From: Alitta virens
Lineage: Eukaryota; Annelida; Polychaeta; Phyllodocida; Nereididae
Reading direction: 5' to 3'
Assembly: GCA_932294295.1 (NCBI GenBank)
Contig: OW028579.1
Location: 28,283,250 to 28,347,249 of the forward strand
Length of the DNA stretch: 64,000 bases
The notes beneath the pieces are model-generated. The model was not told where the DNA came from. It saw only the letters and a program-made list of their open reading frames with translations, and made no database searches. Position 1 is the first letter of the stretch. The number at the start of each line of letters is the position of its first letter. Below, piece after piece: positions 58,797 through 64,000 of the stretch. Made by a program: the position numbers and the translations under genes.

Positions 58797-58870
58797 TCGA
58801 ACCTACAACCTTTTGGTATAAAGGTGAGCAGATTAACCACAAGGCGGCATTCGATCGACATTCATCTTGC
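58797..58870 (-). repeat. tRNA-like sequence, probable SINE head
   Basis: On the minus strand there is an A-box-like block (GCCTTGTGGTTAATCTGCTC) and a B box (AGGTTCGAACCT) with tRNA-like spacing. The lack of a clean acceptor stem argues for a SINE promoter, not a working tRNA. It is a different family from the four SINE copies above. Confidence 0.5.
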
Positions 58871-59837
58871 CTTATAAACCACCAGGTGACCTGGCAATTG
58901 CGAAAGCGCTGATTAAAATTAACAATTCCTAAAGCTGGCTGAACATCATCCTGATTTCTTACTCAAAACCTGATCATATGTATAGGCAAACATGGTAAAT
59001 TTAAAAGTTCTAGTTTCTGGACACATGGTCTAATACTATAACTATTGGAGACATTGGACTAATATACCCTAACCCCGTTTTCCATTATATATCTTAGGAC
59101 CATCTGAATTTTTTCACAAAATTCTGTGGGGGTCATCTCGGAACCCCTGGATGATTTCACATGGAATGACCCCTTAATAATCATACACAAGTAGCGAATA
59201 TATGTTGCATTTCCTGTAAGACTGTTGTCTATGACTTCCCTTAGCGCGGATATCTTGTGACTTTGAAATCACATGCTTTATAGCAAGCGCCTGGTGCCAC
59301 CTCTCCCATAAAATATCATTAACATCACATCTATTGATTTTATGAAAATCACATGCAATATGACTAGCAATTTCAATCTCGGCTTCCAAGGCATAATCAA
59401 AATGGATTCATAAAAAAAAAGACTAGATATTTTGATTTCTCACAGTAGATCTCATTCATAAACAACTAGGTTTTTAAGATAGATTTTTATTGACATAGAG
59501 GGGTAAGTTCTGACCTATTTATCATCCCTATAGTGTAAAAGTAACTTATTAATCAATTAATGAAAATTACATGCCATTTAGCAGAAGTTCACAACATTCA
59601 ATGTAATTTCATAAAACTTACATTGGCTATCAGTTTGATAATAACTGAGATGAAAGTCACATGCTTCACCGCAAGCAGTTCCAACTTTTTACAATGATAT
59701 TCACATCATCTCTTCTTCAGTGATAATCACATGCCTTTCAGTAAGTCATTTTAATAACAAAGTGAAAATCACACGACATCATATGAAATATCCAGACACC
59801 TGTTCAACAGTAAATATTTTATTTCACAAAAAACACC

Positions 59838-60000
59838 CAAGGCCGTAGTCAGCATGAGACAGAGGAGGCCATCGCCTCGTCTCGTGTGGGCCAATTTCTT
59901 GTAATGCCAATTAAGTTAACACAGTCCTATTAATATTATTATTTTTCACTATTTTTATGGAGTTCGCCTCGTCTGATTTCAGCCTCTGGCTACGGCCCTG
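59838..60000. mobile_element. MITE-like element with GGCCGTAG ends
   Basis: The left end GGCCGTAGTCAGC and right end (reverse) GGCCGTAGCCAGAGGC form imperfect inverted repeats. An inner pair CGCCTCGTC / GACGAGGCG supports a foldback structure. About 160 bp. Confidence 0.55.
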
Positions 60001-60289
60001 AACACACTGCTTACAGCCACACAGCATTTTAATTTGTACAATTAAAGTTGCAACGAAACAAATCAATAATAAACAACAAATAAGAAGATAACTAATAATA
60101 TATAACATATTATATAACATATAAAGCAATTAAGAGACCATAACATAGCACACGCATACACAAATTATCCACTTTGTAAATAACTATATTATTACAGCAT
60201 TTTACATTTGCAAGGAAAGTACTGGCTAACTTAGCAGATAATCAATCATAGGAATCACTAATCAAATAAATAGCAAATTTTAACAACTA

Positions 60290-60548
60290 AAGGCTTTTCT
60301 ATTTTAAAAAAAGAGGGAGGGTGGACCTGAACATTTAGTCCCCCCCACCCCCAATATCTGGTTTTTGACAGACCCCCCCCCCCCCCATCCCGCTTTTCTC
60401 TACATTAAGATATTAAGAAAATACCGGTCAACCACCCCCCCCCCCTCCCCGATATCAGTTTTCCCCAGACCCCCCCCCCCCCCATCTCTCCCGACATCTA
60501 AAAAATCTTCAGGTCCCCCCACTCTTTTTTAAATGGAACAGCCCTTAA
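60290..60548. mobile_element. MITE-like element with poly-C core
   Basis: The ends (TTTTAAAAAAAGAGGGAGGG..., and from the right TTTAAAAAAGAGTGGGGGGACC...) form imperfect inverted repeats including GGACCTGAA(C/G)AT. The core has four C-runs, including two of about 14-15, separated by related short blocks. Confidence 0.6.
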
Positions 60549-62210
60549 CATTAAAGCCTTTGAAAAAATTGACACACTAAATATCAACTACTATTACAAT
60601 TATATGACAAGAGATTATGAAACATTATGAACAGACCTGATAATTATATGTGCAATAAATTTTATGTTAAATATATGAATCAAAAACAGCTACTGTCAGT
60701 GCCCTGTGGTAACTATAATATTATATTCAAAAAATATCACACAAATTATGCAGGACATAATCTGATATATTACAGATATGATAATTTATGATAATAAATC
60801 ATATAATCATTTATGATAATATATCATATAATCCATTACATACATGGTATGTTGGTAAACATACCATGTAATGGCATACACCACGCAATCAAAAATCTGT
60901 GTTCGATTTCATTTATGAAATCATAATTAAGCATTGCAATAATCGCAATTCAATCATCATATGTACAATTTTTACAATTGTACTAGAGCAATATCACTCT
61001 TAGTATGCTTATAAAATATAGCAAATTGTAATAGAAAAAACTGTTAGAAATATCTCTACATACTGATAAAAAACGCTTAATATTTATAGCGAATTAAAGG
61101 TAAATTTTAAACAGGTCTTTTACAGTTATATTGCCATACAAGAAAAGTGCTATGCAAAATCACATTAATTCTCATACTAATGTGACTATAAGCAATATAT
61201 ATATAATTACAATTACACATCTATAATACTGTGTAGTTATCAATTGTGCATGAATATCTTTATTTTAAAACAGCTGCACTGAAATACCTGCACTCAAATA
61301 TTTATACATTTCATTTATGAAGTTTTCTTATTAAATTTCATATCGTTCATGTTTGCAATATCAAACCAAACTTTGAACTCCTTACACACTACAGATCAAA
61401 AAACACTTAATAAATTATTTATAGCAGATCTTTGTAGACAGACTCAACCTCATACTTTCATGTATACCATATGGTGACATTCTCATTCGTTCTCCAGGTA
61501 ATAACTGAAACTATAATCTAAATTACGACATTCTTATGACACTTTTCACAAGCATTTAAGACAAAATAGATTTGTTTTTGTTTCACAATATAAGCAACAT
61601 TTGACTTATTACATGCTAACTTGTGAAATGACCAAAAAGTGATAAATATTCTTAGAAATATATCACGACAGCAATTATTCATTCTCGCTTTAACTAACAT
61701 AATTCTCGATTTGCAGTCACAAAATTCGAATAAACCACACTAGCAGACAGCAAATATTTGCATACAATAAAAGTAATGTATGCAATGAGACGCAACTATA
61801 TACCATCAACTGGTCCATTTGAAATTAAAGTACATTATTTAAGTGTCACAAATAAAAACGGTAAACAAGGAACCCTGGACTTTGAACATACTGAGACCTT
61901 CAAACATGTTTTGGTTTTAAAGCGTTAAGAATATCTTGTGATCCTATATTAACTTAACACAAAGCAACCCCATGTTGAGAACTTAAAGTGAGAGTTTAGT
62001 AAGAAAATGGATTTGTGAGATCCATGCGTGCTAATACTAGTATTCCAAGCAAAATGAGAATTTCATGTTCAGTATTTATAAGACATGACTTTACAAGAAT
62101 ACCTGTCTGTCCCAAAGTTATCAAGTCCAATTGTAAAATTATTTTTAAGTCCCTTTCCAAAAAAATAAAAGATATACAGAAACTTGGAAGTGACTTTGCA
62201 TACACTCTTT

Positions 62211-62409
62211 TCACGCGGCAGCCATTTTTGCATTTTTGCCTCATTGACCTCTCTTTGCACTCAGCTTAAGTATTGTGACGTCATCAGTAGACAATGGCCA
62301 TGTTGAGGTCACAGAGTGCAAGAACAATGGAGAAGTAATGATGACATGATATATGATGTAATCAAAATGAGGTCAATGAGGCAAAAAAGCCAACATGGCT
62401 ACTGCGTGA
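62211..62409. repeat. Inverted-repeat element, 40-bp ends
   Basis: CACGCGGCAGCCATTTTTGC... at the left matches the reverse complement of the right end (...CAACATGGCTACTGCGTG) with about six mismatches. Both contain GAGGTCAATGAGGC on the opposite strand. About 200 bp, MITE-like. Confidence 0.6.
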
Positions 62410-63250
62410 ACACATTCGTACACAACTAAGAATTTGTAGAGACTTCCACATTATAATGACGCATAATTTCACTTTAATTTTTTTGTGATAGAAAATTACA
62501 ACATTACGAAGCGCTCAATATGATTTATCACTTCAAATTACGATGTCTTCCAATACAGCAGCATCTTGCTATTTGCACAGCCGGTACCTGCATAAAATTC
62601 ATCACAATACTTTTTTTCAATCATTCACAACTACATCACATTCTTATGGAGATAAATGGACACAAAAAATTCACTTGTCATAAATTATAATTATGATCTG
62701 GAAACATTCATCATACTTGCAGATATAGAGAACCAGTGCTTACACAATGCTAAATGAATAGCACTACCTCAGCATTTTTTTACAACCAATAATCTCACGG
62801 TGTTCGCATTTAAATAGACTTTTTTCAGTGACACACTCTACATGATGTAGTGTCAGCAAATCATAAACTCCAGCACACTTTTTTCAGACATCAAAGCATT
62901 CCACACAAACTCAAAAAATGCTACCTTTATAACGAGTCTTTGTAAGTAACAACCTATAATAGGGCAACTGCATACTAGGTATATACAGTATACCGAAATT
63001 CATCTTTTAGCATACGGTCTCTTACTAACTGGCTAACCAATTTTTTTGTAAGTTATCAATTGCAAGATCAATAACATAGCCTACTTTTAAAATTTTCTGT
63101 ACTGCGACTGAGCAGTTACAACTTCAAGACAAGGTCTCCATCGTATGACCAAATCCATTACAATATTATTTTTCTAAATGAAATAACTGACTTACAAATA
63201 CATATGTATTTTTTTTCTCAAATTTGAGAAACGCTTAACTTGGAACTATA

Positions 63251-63462
63251 CTAAGCGTCAGGATAGTCTTCTGTGATGGTCACTTTACGGTTGTCATTGA
63301 CGATGCGTCCCATGTCATAATCATGCTGCGATACTCCTTTCTTTTTTTCTTGCCACCGTCTGACGCATGGGATGAAGAATAACATGGCTCCTGAAATAGC
63401 GATAATGACCCCTGTGATCCAAAAGCCAGGGTCGTAACTGCCCGTCAAGTCATAGAAGCCAC
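63251..63462 (-). CDS. Monocarboxylate-transporter-like (SLC16) protein, last coding exon
   Basis: On the minus strand an acceptor (ATTTCAG, just right of 63462) opens an exon that starts with the last two bases of a codon. It encodes GFYDLTGSYDPGFWITGVII, a hydrophobic segment running to FFIP, then basic RRWQEKKK and a hydrophilic tail ending TEDYPDA, stop at 63251. The 'YDxTGSYDPxF' loop before the last membrane helix and the basic cytosolic tail match MCT/SLC16 major-facilitator transporters. These carry monocarboxylates or related solutes across the plasma membrane. Upstream exons lie beyond 64000. The substrate and subtype cannot be told from one exon. Confidence 0.72.
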
Positions 63463-64000
63463 CTGAAATATGAAAAGAAATGCATATTTATTAGTTATAA
63501 AGGAAACCCAATGTGTGGCAAATTAATCTTTGTGTAGTCGACACTCTGAAATGCTTTCAATGCATATTGAGTCTTCGCCATATGATATGACCAATGATAT
63601 GACTTGCTATAAGCATTGTACCCACTACCCTGTAGTGTATTTACTGTGAAACCAAACAATCAAGGAGCTACCGATAGGAATCCTGGAATTGGCTTTGTAT
63701 CAAAATTGACGTAATATTGTCAATAAAATGCATCTGTCTCGACATACTTCATATACATGTATTATAATTCCTTTTTGATATTCTTTCTATAATGATACCG
63801 GAACATTTTCTGCTAGGCTTTGATATCGTCTTAAGATTAAGGTGATCTACAGATTTGCAGAGACTTATTACTTAGACTCCAACAACATAATTCTTAAAAT
63901 AAGCTTGGTTATAACTTTCAATCATGTACCTGTACTGCATTAGTACAAGCAAACCACTGCAATATTGTACAGTAATTTACTTTAGCAAAAGTCCTGTTCA
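63463..64000 (-). other. Intron of the SLC16-like gene
   Basis: No further exon is recognisable before the window edge. The preceding exon must lie to the right. Confidence 0.55.

Larger units (their letters stand above)
58871..63250. other. Long non-coding stretch upstream of the window-end gene's stop
   Basis: 4.4 kb of AT-rich DNA with MITE-like elements (59838-60000, 60290-60548, 62211-62409). No frame is supported. Part of it may be the 3' untranslated region of the minus-strand transporter gene. Confidence 0.45.

Overview
This window is animal nuclear DNA: AT-rich, with spliced genes, GT-AG introns of 0.1-4 kb, SINEs, LINEs, DIRS-like and Ty3/gypsy-type retroelements and many short inverted-repeat elements. 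The mix suggests an invertebrate, probably marine (non-vertebrate deuterostome or lophotrochozoan). I cannot name the species from the sequence.

Region 1 (1-36,284, + strand) is a tandem array of six copies of one nine-exon gene for a nicotinic-acetylcholine-receptor-like cys-loop ion-channel subunit. From left to right: copy A (3' end only, broken M3 exon), copy B (nine exons, exon 2 broken), copy C (9422-13602, intact, 400 aa), copy D (last two exons only, broken), copy E (exons 5-6 lost, other lesions) and copy F (26838-36284, intact, 388 aa, with a LINE in intron 3). The exon order is constant: signal peptide, N-terminal helix, short strand exon, loop-A exon, pre-cys-loop exon, cys-loop to pre-M1 exon, M1-M2, M3 plus a short cytoplasmic loop, M4. 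The M1-M2 and M3 exons are nearly identical between copies, while the extracellular exons differ strongly.

Between copies C and D lie a GC-rich DIRS-like fragment (14.0-15.7 kb) and an unidentified compact element (16.9-19.5 kb). That element has two 167-bp tandem repeats carrying a TATA-like box, convergent coding stretches and a 200-bp inverted repeat.

Region 2 (36.3-63.2 kb) is a nest of mobile DNA. It holds a hAT-type MITE inside another inverted-repeat element, a decayed copy of an unassigned multicopy protein family, and an old LINE. The LINE is split by a young 12.6-kb LTR retrotransposon (41,042-53,668) with identical 418-bp LTRs, a 4-bp target duplication and intact gag, pol and env-like frames. 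The env-like protein resembles baculovirus F / errantivirus Env. A minisatellite of about 23 units lies between env and the 3' LTR. Downstream is a second LINE fragment cut by a mariner-like 1.1-kb element that itself carries a SINE, then three tandem 616-bp units ending in a MITE with 47-bp perfect inverted repeats.

Region 3 (63.25 kb to the end, - strand) starts with the last coding exon of a monocarboxylate-transporter-like (SLC16) gene whose other exons lie beyond the right edge.
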